Shown here one piece after another: positions 25,032 to 33,818 of a DNA stretch of 64,000 nucleotides; positions within the stretch are counted from its first letter, which is position 1, and each line of letters starts with the position of its first letter. Source of the stretch: Nocardioidaceae bacterium (GTDB lineage Bacteria; Actinomycetota; Actinomycetes; Propionibacteriales; Nocardioidaceae); contig JAGIBL010000003.1 in NCBI GenBank assembly GCA_017744365.1, positions 124,001-188,000 on the forward strand. The letters are read 5' to 3'. Both the position numbers and the translations under genes were made by a program. Under the pieces are notes generated by a model. The model was not told the origin of the DNA, ran no database searches, and saw only the letters and a program-made list of their open reading frames with translations.

Positions 25032-25589
25032 TCACTTGGTCTCGGCGCCGAACGTCGCCAGCCGGGCCAGCGGACGGCCGGTGTTGGCGGCGGCGCAGAC
25101 CACGAAGATCTCCCGCGGCCGGGGCACGTCGGCGACCTGCAGCGTGACCGTCTGGTGGTGCGAGCGGGTCTTGGCGTCGAGCTTGTGCTTGAGCGCGATG
25201 TCGATGGGGGCGCCCGGGAGGCCGACCTTCTCGGCGGCCGGGAGGAGCTCGGTGCCGCCGGCAGCGTCGCGGAAGACGTTGCCGAAGCGCAGGTTGTGGA
25301 TCAGCGCGGAGCCGTGCTCGAGCTCGCCGTCGATGCCGACGAGGGCGGCCTTGCCGAAGGCCTCGACCTCGGCGCCGAGCAGCTTCACGCACGCCGGCCC
25401 GACCAGCATGCCGATCTCCTCGCCGATCGCGTCGGCGAGGGTGACCAGGTCCTGCACGTACTCGCTCGGGTAGGGGTTCTCGATCACCGCGCCGACGAAC
25501 GCCACCCGGTGCACCGGGTTGACCTCCTGGCCGTTCTCCAGATGGGTCTCCTCGAGGTGATGGACCATCTTGCGGACCCGGACACTCAT
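25032..25589 (-). CDS. Amino acid synthesis family (DUF1185-like) protein
   Basis: A 185-residue protein recognised as the AA_synth/DUF1185 type by text such as FVGAVIENPYPSEYVQDLV, ALVGIDGELEHGSALIHNLR and DIALKHKLDAKTRSHHQTVT. These proteins are single-domain, cytoplasmic and of unproven function, but are often found beside amidohydrolases and pyrimidine or hydantoin genes. It is first in the operon, just behind the promoter with the TGAACC-N3-GGTTCA operator. Three His and several acidic residues are conserved-looking and might bind metal or substrate. Confidence 0.75.
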   Translation of the reverse strand: MSVRVRKMVHHLEETHLENGQEVNPVHRVAFVGAVIENPYPSEYVQDLVTLADAIGEEIGMLVGPACVKLLGAEVEAFGKAALVGIDGELEHGSALIHNLRFGNVFRDAAGGTELLPAAEKVGLPGAPIDIALKHKLDAKTRSHHQTVTLQVADVPRPREIFVVCAAANTGRPLARLATFGAETK

Positions 25590-25605
25590 TGCTTCCTCCT
25601 TGGCT

Positions 25606-25661
25606 GGTTCATTGTGTGAACCGTTGGTTCAATATTGATGGTTGCAGATCCCCTGCGTCAA
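25606..25661 (-). promoter_or_regulatory. Catabolic operon promoter with IclR-type operator
   Basis: On the reverse strand TTGACG (25656-25661) and CAATAT (25632-25637) are 18 bases apart. The inverted repeat TGAACC-GTT-GGTTCA (25617-25631) starts where the -10 ends, and a further GGTTCA half-site lies at 25606-25611. The same operator, in the same place relative to the promoter, occurs at 32881-32895 before the ABC importer operon. The regulator is probably the IclR protein at 28093. Confidence 0.65.
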
Positions 25662-25681
25662 GAGGATTCGCGGACTTTTCG

Positions 25682-26533
25682 CTAGTCGGCCGGCTTCTGG
25701 GCCGGGTCGCTGCGGTACAGGTCGGGCCGGCGGTCGAGCACCGGCTGGTTGAAGGGGTTGCCCCAGCGCTGCTCGCGGGTGCCGACCAGGTCGACCTCGG
25801 CGAGCAGGAGCTCCTCGGACTCGCCCGAGACCGGGCCGGCCAGCGGCCAGCCGTCGGGCCCGACGATGAGCGAGCGGCCGATGAACGGCTGCCCGCGCTC
25901 GATCCCGGTGCGGCTGATCCCGGCGACGTAGAAGTGGTTGCTGTGCGCGCCGGTCATGCAGAGCATCGCGGCCATCGTCGGGACCGTCTCCGGCTGCCCG
26001 GGCACGGGCACCCAGTTGGCGGGCAGCGCGAGCAGGTCGGCGCCGGCGAGCGCGGCGGTGCGGAACGTCTCGGGGAACCAGGCGTCATAGCAGATGCCGA
26101 TGCCGATCCGGCCGAGCTCGGTCTCCACGACCGGGAAGCCCTCGGTGTTCGGGTCGAACAGCTCCTTCTCGTCGTTCCAGAGGTGGGCCTTGTGGAAGGT
26201 GCCCAGCCAGCCCTCGGGACCGACCAGGACCGCGGCGTTGAAGACTTGTTCGCCGCGCCGCTCGACGATCCCCGCGACGACGTACAGGTCCAGCTCGCGG
26301 CACAGCGCCGACCAGAGCGTCACCGACGGCCCGTCCGGCACCTCCTCGGCGTAGCGCAGCGCCTCGGCGCGGTCGTCGAAGACGTAGCCGGACACGCAGG
26401 CCTCGGGCAGCACCACCAGCCGGGCGCCGGCCCGCGCCGCCCGCCGGATCCAGTCCTCGGTGGTGGCCCGGTTGCTCTCGGGCTCGCCGAAGACCGGGTC
26501 GAACTGCGCGCCGGCGAGCAGGAAGGCGGTCAC
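25682..26533 (-). CDS. Nitrilase-superfamily hydrolase
   Basis: A 283-residue carbon-nitrogen hydrolase with triad blocks VVLPEACVSGYVF, FHKAHLWNDEKELF and GICYDAWFPETFR. GTG 26533 overlaps the aldehyde dehydrogenase stop by four bases. The text after the Cys (AALAGADLLALPANWVP) fits the group that includes aliphatic amidases and uncharacterised hydrolases. It is a paralogue, not a duplicate, of the nitrilase at 19650. It may take the N-carbamoyl step, or another amide made in the pathway. Confidence 0.85.
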   Translation of the reverse strand: MTAFLLAGAQFDPVFGEPESNRATTEDWIRRAARAGARLVVLPEACVSGYVFDDRAEALRYAEEVPDGPSVTLWSALCRELDLYVVAGIVERRGEQVFNAAVLVGPEGWLGTFHKAHLWNDEKELFDPNTEGFPVVETELGRIGIGICYDAWFPETFRTAALAGADLLALPANWVPVPGQPETVPTMAAMLCMTGAHSNHFYVAGISRTGIERGQPFIGRSLIVGPDGWPLAGPVSGESEELLLAEVDLVGTREQRWGNPFNQPVLDRRPDLYRSDPAQKPAD

Positions 26534-28014
26534 GACCGCACCCGCACCGAGGCGTACTTGACGTCGAGGTACTCCTCGATGCCGGTGAAGCCACCCTCGC
26601 GGCCGGTGCCGGACTGCTTGACCCCGCCGAACGGGGCCGCCGGATTGGAGACGATGCCCTGGTTGAGCCCGACCATGCCGGCCTGCAGCCGCTCGGTGAC
26701 GCGCAGGCCGCGGTCCAGGCTCTCGGTGAACACGTACGACGCGAGCCCGTACTCGCTGTCGTTCGCCCGGGCGATGACCTCGTCCTCGTCGCGGAAGGTG
26801 ACCAGCGGCGCCACCGGCCCGAAGATCTCCTCGCGCACGGAGCGGGCGTCCGGGGAGACCCCGGTCAGCACGGTGGGCGCGTAGAAGTGGCCGTCCCGGT
26901 CGAGGGCCGCGCCGCCGGTGCGCACCTGGGCACCACCGTCGACCGCGTCGGCGACCAGCCCGGCCACGCTGCCGACGGCGTTCGCGTCGATGAGCGGGCC
27001 GACGTCGGTGGCCGGGTCCAGCCCGTGCCCGACCGTCATCGCGGCGAGACGCTCGGCCAGCGCGGCCGCGAACGGCTCGGCGACGGCCTCGTGCACGTAG
27101 AACCGGTTGGCCGCCGTACAGGCCTCCCCGACGTTGCGCATCTTGGCCAGCACCGCGCCTTCGACCGCCGCGTCCAGGTCCGCGTCGTCGAAGACCAGGA
27201 ACGGCGCGTTGCCGCCCAGCTCCATCGACGTGCGCAGCACGTTGTCGGCGGCCTGCCGCAGCAGCACCCGGCCGACCTCGGTGGAGCCGGTGAAGGAGAT
27301 CTTGCGGACCCGGCCGTCGGCCATCATCGCCGCGGTGACCGGACCCGAGGTCGAGGTGGTGACCACGTTGACCACGCCGGCCGGGACGCCGGCCTCGGCG
27401 AGGATGCCGGCGAAGGCGAGCATCGAGAGCGGCGTCTGCTTGGCCGGCTTGACCACCACGGTGCAGCCGGCGGCCAGCGCCGGGCCGATCTTGCGGGTGC
27501 CCATCGCCAGCGGGAAGTTCCACGGGGTCACCAGCAGACAGACGCCGACCGGCTGGCGCATCACCAGGACGCGCGAACCGCCGCCGGGGGCGACCAGGTA
27601 GCCGCCGTCGATGCGCACCGCCTCCTCGGAGAACCAGCGCAGGAACTCCGCGGCGTAGGTGATCTCGGCGCGCGACTCGGCCAGCGACTTGCCCATCTCC
27701 AGGGTCATCAGCCGGGCCAGGTCCTCGCGCCGCTCCAGCACCAGCGCGAAGGCGCGGTAGAGGATCTCGCCGCGCTCGCGGGGCGGGGTGGCCGCCCACG
27801 CCTGCTGGGCATCCGCGGCCGCGGCGACGGCGGCCAGCGCGTCCTTCTCGCTGGCGTCGGCGACCTCGGCGACGGTCTCGCCGGTGGCCGGGTCCTCGAC
27901 GCCGAGCACCCGGGCGCCCTCGGCGTCGCGCCACTCGCCGGCGGTGAACAGCCCACGCGGTGTGGCGGTCGCGATCGCCCGTGCCCGCTGGATCTCCTGG
28001 AGGAGCGTCGTCAT
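26530..28014 (-). CDS. NAD(P)-dependent aldehyde dehydrogenase (semialdehyde type)
   Basis: A 494-residue aldehyde dehydrogenase. It carries TPWNFPLAMGTRKIGPALAA, FTGSTEVGR, the catalytic Glu in MELGGNAPFLVF, the catalytic Cys in GEACTAANRF, and EEIFGPVAPL. The closest general type is succinate-semialdehyde dehydrogenase. ATG 28014 is preferred over an in-frame ATG at 28071 because the extra 19 residues look non-conserved. Together with the aminotransferase, oxidation of malonate or methylmalonate semialdehyde is expected. It is followed by an overlapping nitrilase gene and preceded by the IclR gene. Confidence 0.9.
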   Translation of the reverse strand: MTTLLQEIQRARAIATATPRGLFTAGEWRDAEGARVLGVEDPATGETVAEVADASEKDALAAVAAAADAQQAWAATPPRERGEILYRAFALVLERREDLARLMTLEMGKSLAESRAEITYAAEFLRWFSEEAVRIDGGYLVAPGGGSRVLVMRQPVGVCLLVTPWNFPLAMGTRKIGPALAAGCTVVVKPAKQTPLSMLAFAGILAEAGVPAGVVNVVTTSTSGPVTAAMMADGRVRKISFTGSTEVGRVLLRQAADNVLRTSMELGGNAPFLVFDDADLDAAVEGAVLAKMRNVGEACTAANRFYVHEAVAEPFAAALAERLAAMTVGHGLDPATDVGPLIDANAVGSVAGLVADAVDGGAQVRTGGAALDRDGHFYAPTVLTGVSPDARSVREEIFGPVAPLVTFRDEDEVIARANDSEYGLASYVFTESLDRGLRVTERLQAGMVGLNQGIVSNPAAPFGGVKQSGTGREGGFTGIEEYLDVKYASVRVRS

Positions 28015-28092
28015 GTCAGTCTCGTCTTCCCGCCGTCCGGGGACGGCGCAGCCGCCGTGTCCCGCGGACACGGTCGTTCGTCGATGTGAAGG

Positions 28093-28884
28093 TCAGCGGC
28101 CGGTGAGCGCGCTGGGCAGCTCGAGGTCACTGACGCTGAGCAGGTCGCCGAGCTGCCGGGCCGCCTTGCGGACGGTCTCGGCGAGATCGGTGATGGCCTC
28201 GGGGGTGAGCCGGTAGCTGGGGCCGCCGATCCACACGGCGTACGGCGTGGCGTCGCGCACCCGCACCGGAGCGGCCACCGACGCGGCGCCGGTCTCCAGC
28301 TCGTCGACGGAGAAGGCGTAGCCGCGCTCGCGGACCTCGTCGAGGGAGTCGATGAAGTCCGCGAAGCTGCCGAGCTGCTTCGGCGCGTGCTTGGTGAACT
28401 CCTCGGCGAACTCGGCGCGCACCTCCTCGGGGGTGAGCGCGGCGAGCAGCACCTTGCCGGTCGAGGTGGCCCAGACCGGCTGGGTCCGCGGCACCGGCTT
28501 GGGGGTCTGGCCGATCAGCGACGGGCCCTGGGTCTGCGCCACGACCATGACCTGCGGCGCCAGCAGCACGTCGAAGCCGGCGGTCTCCTTGGTGTCGCTG
28601 GCGAGCTGGCGGACCACCTCGCGCATGTGCCCGTAGGAGCCGCCGCCGTCGAGCAGGCCGCCGACGATGGAGAGCAGGCCGAGGGAGACGCGGTAGCGCC
28701 GGGTGACCGGGTCCAGGGTGAGCCAGCTCTCCCGCTCGAGCACCGTCAGCACCCGGTAGCAGGTCGCCTTGGGGATGCCCGACTCCCGGGCGATGTCGCT
28801 CAGTCCGACACCTTCGGGGTGGGCGGCCACCGTGCGCAGCAACCAGATGGTGCGGCGTACGAGTCCGGCCTCACTCGGCGGCAT
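28093..28884 (-). CDS. IclR-family transcriptional regulator
   Basis: A 263-residue regulator. The N-terminal winged HTH reads GVGLSDIARESGIPKATCYR, then VLTVLERESWL. The C-terminal effector domain includes TSTGKVLLAALTPEEV and RERGYAFSVDELETGAASVA, standard IclR text. It lies upstream of and co-directional with the aldehyde dehydrogenase gene, between the catabolic operon and the ABC importer operon. Both of those carry the same TGAACC-N3-GGTTCA operator, making this the likely regulator of both. No such site was seen before its own start. Confidence 0.9.
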   Translation of the reverse strand: MPPSEAGLVRRTIWLLRTVAAHPEGVGLSDIARESGIPKATCYRVLTVLERESWLTLDPVTRRYRVSLGLLSIVGGLLDGGGSYGHMREVVRQLASDTKETAGFDVLLAPQVMVVAQTQGPSLIGQTPKPVPRTQPVWATSTGKVLLAALTPEEVRAEFAEEFTKHAPKQLGSFADFIDSLDEVRERGYAFSVDELETGAASVAAPVRVRDATPYAVWIGGPSYRLTPEAITDLAETVRKAARQLGDLLSVSDLELPSALTGR

Positions 28885-28943
28885 GCTTCCTCCGTCGTTC
28901 GTTCGTCTCGATGAAGGCCCTCGGCCCGGTCATCTTGGCAGGT

Positions 28944-29002
28944 CTGCCGTGTGGGCGCCCGGTTCTTGGTCTGCGTCCCGTGAATGGACGCCCACACGGC
29001 AG
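28944..29002 (-). terminator. Hairpin after the ABC importer operon
   Basis: CTGCCGTGTGGGCG (28944-28957) and its exact reverse complement (28989-29002) flank a 31-base loop. The element begins 11 bases after the stop of the substrate-binding lipoprotein, so it is a likely terminator for that operon. Confidence 0.5.
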
Positions 29003-29012
29003 GGTCATCGGG

Positions 29013-30170
29013 TCACTCCCCGCCCGGGGTGACCTCGACCTGCTCGCCCTGGAAGGAGTCGCCGGTCGTGTCGAAACCGTCGGCCTTCAGCTCGGCGAGA
29101 GCCTTTTCGGTCAGGTCGGTGCGGTAGGCACCGGAGTCGGGGTCCTTCTTCAGCACGCCACCGAGCTTGGCGATGTCGATGGTCTGCTTCCACCGCTTCG
29201 GGTCGACCACGCCGATGCCCTGCGGCGAGGGCCAGATCAGCTTGTTGACCTCGTTGAGCATCCAGGTCTGGTGCCCGGCGCCGAGCGCGCTGCCGGCCTT
29301 GAGCACGACGTCCACGCAGCCGTCGAGGTTGTCGCGGCAGTAGCCCCAGCCCTCGTAGCTGGCCTTGAGGAACTTGACCGCGGTCTCGGCGTTCTTCGGG
29401 TCGTCCAGCCAGTCGCCGCGGGCGTAGATGCCGTCCTCGTACGACGCGTAGCCGCTGTCGTCCAGGTTGATCGCGGTGAAGTCGGAGGGCTGGTAGAGCT
29501 TGCCCGTCTTGGGGTTCTTGGTCTCGAGCAGCTGGGCGTACTCGTTGTAGGTCTTGGCCTGCGCGGAGTCGACCTCGTGCTTGAGCAGCAGGCTCATGTC
29601 GAAGGGCTGCTGGATGACCTTGACGTCCTTCTTCGGGTCCACGCCGGCGGCCTTCATCGCCGCGAAGAGGACCAGCTCGTTGCCGTAGCCCCAGCTGCCC
29701 ACCTTGGTGCCCTTGAGATCGGCGAGGGTCTTGATGCCGGAGTCGGCCCAGGCGACCTGCAGGTAGGCGCCGCGCTGGAAGACCTGGCCGATGTTGACCA
29801 GGTTGGCGCCCTGCTCACGGGTGACCATCGTCTTGGTGACGTGGCTGACCGCGAAGTCGACGTTGCCGGCCTGGAGGAGCTGCTGCGGCACGATGTTCAC
29901 GCCGCCCTCCTGGATGGTGACGTCCAGGCACTCCTTGTCGTAGAAGCCCTGGTCCTTCGCCGCGTAGTAGCCGGCGAACTGGGCCTGGGCGACCCACTGC
30001 AGCACCACCTTGACCTTGGTCTTGGAGGTGCAGTCCTTGCCTGCTTCGGCCGCCTTGCCGGAGGTCTCCTCCGACATGCCGCCACATGCGGAGGCCAGGA
30101 ACGCAAGACCGATCAGGGCGACCGAGAACCTGACCAGCCCGCGCCTGCGCTGGGATCGTGAAACCGACAT
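29013..30170 (-). CDS. NMT1/THI5-type ABC substrate-binding lipoprotein
   Basis: A 385-residue secreted lipoprotein. The signal peptide has a basic start (SRSQRRRG), a hydrophobic core and the lipobox LASAC, followed by a short charged linker. The mature domain starts VKVVLQWVAQAQFAGYYAAK, the mark of NMT1/THI5/ThiY proteins that bind pyrimidine-like and aromatic ligands. ATG 30170 follows GGGAGAA. It is the last gene of the four-gene importer operon. Given the linked dihydropyrimidinase genes, a pyrimidine-type ligand is likely; this is inference. Confidence 0.88.
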   Translation of the reverse strand: MSVSRSQRRRGLVRFSVALIGLAFLASACGGMSEETSGKAAEAGKDCTSKTKVKVVLQWVAQAQFAGYYAAKDQGFYDKECLDVTIQEGGVNIVPQQLLQAGNVDFAVSHVTKTMVTREQGANLVNIGQVFQRGAYLQVAWADSGIKTLADLKGTKVGSWGYGNELVLFAAMKAAGVDPKKDVKVIQQPFDMSLLLKHEVDSAQAKTYNEYAQLLETKNPKTGKLYQPSDFTAINLDDSGYASYEDGIYARGDWLDDPKNAETAVKFLKASYEGWGYCRDNLDGCVDVVLKAGSALGAGHQTWMLNEVNKLIWPSPQGIGVVDPKRWKQTIDIAKLGGVLKKDPDSGAYRTDLTEKALAELKADGFDTTGDSFQGEQVEVTPGGE

Positions 30171-30211
30171 GTGTTCTCCCGTTGAGAGGTTTTCCAGGAC
30201 TGGGACGCAGA

Positions 30212-31036
30212 TCAACTCATGAGGTCGTCGTGGTCGGGCTCCTGCCACGGTGTGAGCAGGCGCTCGATCCAGCCGACGAGACCGAACATGAGCAAGCCGA
30301 GGGCGCTGGCGACGAGGATGCCGGCCCAGGCGTACTCGAACCGCGGCAGCGCGGCCTGGTACGCGATGTAGACGCCGAGCGCGTTGCTCGGACCGCCGAA
30401 GTACTCGGTGACGATGACGCCGATCACCGACAGGGTGGTGCCGAGCTTGAGCGCGTTGAAGAGGTACGGCAGTGCGTTCGGGAACCGGAGCATCACCGCG
30501 ACCTGCCGCGGGCGGGCGGCCATCGAGCTCATCAGCTCCAGGTGCAGCGGGGTGACCTGGAGCAGGCCCCGGGTGGTGTTGACCAGGACCGGGAAGAAGA
30601 CCATGACCGCGGCGACGCCGGCCTTGGACTGGATGCTGGTGACGCCGAACCAGTTGTTGAAGATCGGCGCCAGCGCCACGATCGGCGCGCAGTTGAGCAC
30701 CACCGCGGCGGTGAGCACGGGTGCCGAGGCAGCGGGCAGCCGGCTGATGAGCAGCGCCACCGCGATGCCGAGGAGCGAGCCGCCGACCAGGCCGAGGAGC
30801 ACCGCCTGCACGGTGATCCGCGACGCCGACATGATGGTGCCGAAGTCGTGGCCGAACGCGGCCAGGATCTCGGTCGGCGCGGGCACGATGAAGCTGGGCA
30901 CGTCGAAGGCGCGCACGGCCAGCTGCCAGCCGCCGAGGATGACCACCGCGGTGACCGCGACGGGCAGCGCACGCCGTACGGCGGGGAGCAGTCGCTCGGT
31001 CCAGCCGGTGCCGGGGGCGAGGGTGAGGGTCGCCAT
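30212..31036 (-). CDS. ABC importer permease (first of two)
   Basis: A 274-residue membrane protein of the binding-protein-dependent permease type used by SsuC/TauC/ThiX. Six helices are predicted, and the EAA loop is around MSSMAARPRQVAVMLRFPNA. The start overlaps the ATPase stop by one base. The C-terminus (LTPWQEPDHDDLMS) is acidic. It pairs with the second permease at 31865 to form a heterodimeric channel. Confidence 0.88.
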   Translation of the reverse strand: MATLTLAPGTGWTERLLPAVRRALPVAVTAVVILGGWQLAVRAFDVPSFIVPAPTEILAAFGHDFGTIMSASRITVQAVLLGLVGGSLLGIAVALLISRLPAASAPVLTAAVVLNCAPIVALAPIFNNWFGVTSIQSKAGVAAVMVFFPVLVNTTRGLLQVTPLHLELMSSMAARPRQVAVMLRFPNALPYLFNALKLGTTLSVIGVIVTEYFGGPSNALGVYIAYQAALPRFEYAWAGILVASALGLLMFGLVGWIERLLTPWQEPDHDDLMS

Positions 31037-31839
31037 CAGACGGCCTGGTCCGAGGGGGCGCCGTACAGGGCCTGCCGCACCTCGGTGACCTTGTCGAAGA
31101 ACTCCGGCAGGGTGCGGGTCTTCGCGGTCCGCGGGTAGGGCAGGTCGACGTCGATGCTGGCCGCGATCCGGCCCGGCCGCGCGGACATCACCACGATCCG
31201 CGAGGACAGGAAGACCGCCTCGGAGATGGAGTGGGTGACGAACACGACGGTGGTCTGGGTGTCCGACCAGATCCGGAGCAGCTCGCCCTGGAGGCGCTCG
31301 CGGTTCATCTCGTCCAGCGCGCCCAGCGGCTCGTCCATGAACAGGATGGAGGGGTCCGCGGAGAGCGCCCGGGCGATCGCGACCCGCTGCTGCATGCCGC
31401 CGGAGAGCTGCCAGGGGTAGTGCCGGGCGAACTCGGAGAGCCGGACGAGCTCGAGCATCTCCTCGGCCTTCTCCCGCCGGGTGGCCCGGTCCACGCCCGC
31501 CACCTGCAGCGGCAGCTCGACGTTGCGTCGCACGCTGCGCCAGTCGAAGAGGCCGGCCTGCTGGAAGACCATGCCGTAGTCGCGGTCCTGCCGGGCCGCC
31601 CGCGGGGTCTTGCCGTTGAGGGTGACGGTCCCGCCGGTCGGCTCGGCCAGGTCGGCCAGGCAGCGCAGCAGGGTGCTCTTGCCGCAGCCGCTGGGACCGA
31701 GCAGGGAGATGAACTCGCCGGGCCGGATGGCCAGGTCGATGTTCTCCAGCGCGGTCACCTCCTTGTCGGTGCCGGCGTTGAACCGCTTGCTGACGCCGTC
31801 GACGGCGATGATCGGGGCGCTGATCTCGGTGGTGGTCAT
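31036..31839 (-). CDS. ABC importer ATPase (SsuB/TauB/ThiZ type)
   Basis: A 267-residue ATPase with Walker A GPSGCGKSTLLR, the Q-loop GMVFQQAGLFDW, signature LSGGMQQRVAIARAL, Walker B ILFMDEPLGALDEM and switch His in FVTHSISEAVFL. The family serves uptake of sulfonates, nitrate, thiamine precursors and similar small molecules. It lies between the two permease genes and powers both. Confidence 0.92.
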   Translation of the reverse strand: MTTTEISAPIIAVDGVSKRFNAGTDKEVTALENIDLAIRPGEFISLLGPSGCGKSTLLRCLADLAEPTGGTVTLNGKTPRAARQDRDYGMVFQQAGLFDWRSVRRNVELPLQVAGVDRATRREKAEEMLELVRLSEFARHYPWQLSGGMQQRVAIARALSADPSILFMDEPLGALDEMNRERLQGELLRIWSDTQTTVVFVTHSISEAVFLSSRIVVMSARPGRIAASIDVDLPYPRTAKTRTLPEFFDKVTEVRQALYGAPSDQAV

Positions 31840-31864
31840 GGTTGTTCTCCTTGAGGTCAGGCGA

Positions 31865-32815
31865 TCAGGCGGTGTGCCGGTGACGGAGGGCGAGGCGCTC
31901 GAGCAGGCCGAGCAGCTCGACGAAGACGATGCCCGCGACGGCGGCCACCAGGACGGCGGCGTAGAGCTTCTCGGGGCCGTTGGAGTAGTAGTAGGCGAAG
32001 GTCAGGATGGCCCGGCCGATGCCGCGACCGGTGCCGGCGGAGAGCTCGCCGACGATGGCGCCGACGACGCTGGCGGTGGCCGCGAGCCGGAGGCCGGCGA
32101 AGACGAAGGGCAGCGCGGAGGGGATCCGCAGCAGGAACAGCTGCTGGCGCCGGTTGGTCGCGATCGAGCGCGCGAACTCGAGGTGCACGCGCGAGGGCGA
32201 GCGCAGGCCGCGCAGGGTGTTGATGGTGACCGGGAAGAAGGCCAGGTACGCCGCGATGCCGGTGACCGCGACCCAGGGCGGGGCGCCGGACTTGCCGCCC
32301 CAGATCACGATCATCGGGGCGATCGCGACCAGCGGGACCGTCTGCGAGGCGACCAGCCAGGGCATCAGGCCCTTGCGCAGCGGACCGGAGTAGAGGAAGA
32401 CGGTGGCCAGCACCAGGCCGAGCAGCGAGCCGGCGACCAGGCCGTAGGCCGCCTCGCGCAGGGTCACCGAGGTCTCGGTGATGAGGTAGCTGAACAGCGT
32501 GGTCGAGTCGGCACGGCTGGCCGGCTCGGTGAGCGCGTGGAAGATCGCGGACAGGTGCGGCATCGACATGTCGTCGGTGGCCACCGGGAACTTCCACCCG
32601 AGACCGGGGATCTTGTCGTCCCAGGCCTGGCCGAGCGCCTTGTAGCCCTCCCAAAGGGCCCCGAGCAGGGCGATCACGACGGCCGCGCCGAGGCTGTTGA
32701 CGAGCTTCGGCCCGATCGCGGGACGCTGCCGCCGAGGGCGGTTCGGGCTGGTCTCGGCCGCCTGCTCGCTGGCGTGCTTGCCTGCGGGCCGAGGCTCGGT
32801 GGTGGTGGCCGTCAT
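31865..32815 (-). CDS. ABC importer permease (second of two)
   Basis: A 316-residue permease with a 45-residue Arg/Pro-rich cytoplasmic extension before helix one (LVNSLGAAVVIALLGALW). The EAA loop region lies around FARSIATNRRQQLFLLRIPS. It is first in the importer operon. Its ATG is 65 bases from the operator-bearing promoter. It is distinct in sequence from the permease at 30212, so the transporter is a heterodimer rather than a duplicated homodimer. Confidence 0.88.
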   Translation of the reverse strand: MTATTTEPRPAGKHASEQAAETSPNRPRRQRPAIGPKLVNSLGAAVVIALLGALWEGYKALGQAWDDKIPGLGWKFPVATDDMSMPHLSAIFHALTEPASRADSTTLFSYLITETSVTLREAAYGLVAGSLLGLVLATVFLYSGPLRKGLMPWLVASQTVPLVAIAPMIVIWGGKSGAPPWVAVTGIAAYLAFFPVTINTLRGLRSPSRVHLEFARSIATNRRQQLFLLRIPSALPFVFAGLRLAATASVVGAIVGELSAGTGRGIGRAILTFAYYYSNGPEKLYAAVLVAAVAGIVFVELLGLLERLALRHRHTA

Positions 32816-32879
32816 CCGGAGTCCCCCATCGTGGTTGTGCCGGCTGCTGCGCTTGGTCGTTCGCTGACTGGATCACTAA

Positions 32880-32924
32880 GTGAACCGATGGTTCACCTTA
32901 CGAACGTGTGGAAGATCTCGTCAA
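32880..32924 (-). promoter_or_regulatory. ABC importer promoter with IclR-type operator
   Basis: On the reverse strand TTGACG (32919-32924) and TAAGGT (32895-32900) are 18 bases apart. A perfect 17-bp inverted repeat GTGAACC-GAT-GGTTCAC (32880-32896) begins at the end of the -10. It repeats the arrangement at 25606-25661 almost exactly and marks the two operons as one regulon. Binding just downstream of the -10 suggests repression. Confidence 0.65.
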
Positions 32925-32971
32925 GGGTTTCCCGAGATTCGATTCCGTACCCGGCCGCGTAGGGTTCGTGC

Positions 32972-33757
32972 GTGCCCGAGGTCGATCTCGTCTTCCCCCG
33001 TGCCTGGCTCGAGTTCGCCGACCCCGCGGACGCGGGCCAGGTGTTCCGCTGCGACCTGACCTGGCTCACCTCGAGCTGGACGTGCATCTTCGGCAACGGA
33101 TGCCAGGGAATCTACGAGACGTCCCCTGAGGCCGGGTGCTGCACCCTCGGCGCGCACTTCTCCGACGCCGAGGACGAGGAGCGCGTGGCCGGCTGGGTCG
33201 ACCGCCTCGACGACTCGCTGTGGGAGCACCGCTCGCTGGCGCTGACCGGCAAGGGGAAGGTCTCCCAGAAGGTTTCACGGAAGAAGTGGACCGAGGTCGA
33301 GGACGGCGAGCGCAAGACCCGCGTCGTCGAGAACCCGGCCGGGCCGGCCTGCATCTTCCACAACGGCCGCGACTTCCCCGGCGGGTACGGCTGCGCGCTG
33401 CACGCACTGGCGCTGCGCGAGGGCGTGCACTTCGTGGAGACCAAGCCGGACGTGTGCTGGCAGCTGCCGATCCGGCGGACCTTCCGCGACGTCGAGCGCC
33501 AGGACGGCACGACGTACACCGAGGTCAGCATCGGCGAGTACGACCGGCGCGGCTGGGGCCCCGGCGGGCACGACCTGGACTGGTACTGCTCGGGCAACAC
33601 CGAGGCCCACGTCGGGGCCGAGCCGGTGTACCTGTCGAACGCCACCGAGCTCATCGCGCTGATGGGCCAGGCCGCGTACGACGTGCTGGCCGATGCCTGC
33701 GAGAAGCAGCTGCGCTCGCGCTCGGCGCTGGCGCTGCATCCCGCGTCGCCCCGTTGA
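32972..33757 (+). CDS. Conserved Cys-rich protein of unknown function
   Basis: A 261-residue protein starting at GTG 32972, six bases after TAGGGT (leaderless). Eight or more Cys lie in conserved-looking clusters: [55 protein letters not shown] and WYCSGN. The pattern suggests metal or Fe-S binding. I do not recognise a named domain with certainty; a positional counterpart in mycobacteria might be Rv0495c, but I could not test that. No signal peptide or membrane helix is seen. It is divergent from the ABC importer operon. Confidence 0.75.
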   Translation: MPEVDLVFPRAWLEFADPADAGQVFRCDLTWLTSSWTCIFGNGCQGIYETSPEAGCCTLGAHFSDAEDEERVAGWVDRLDDSLWEHRSLALTGKGKVSQKVSRKKWTEVEDGERKTRVVENPAGPACIFHNGRDFPGGYGCALHALALREGVHFVETKPDVCWQLPIRRTFRDVERQDGTTYTEVSIGEYDRRGWGPGGHDLDWYCSGNTEAHVGAEPVYLSNATELIALMGQAAYDVLADACEKQLRSRSALALHPASPR

Positions 33758-33818
33758 GGTGACTCGTTGAGGTGACCCCGGTGTGTGACCCCCGTCGCGG
33801 CCGGGTGAGAATCCTTCC

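Noticed and set aside
21725-25147. A very long forward open frame (1140 codons) over the catabolic operon
   Set aside because: It is antisense to four genes with strong family motifs. High GC leaves the reverse frames open, and its translation is low-complexity with no domain.
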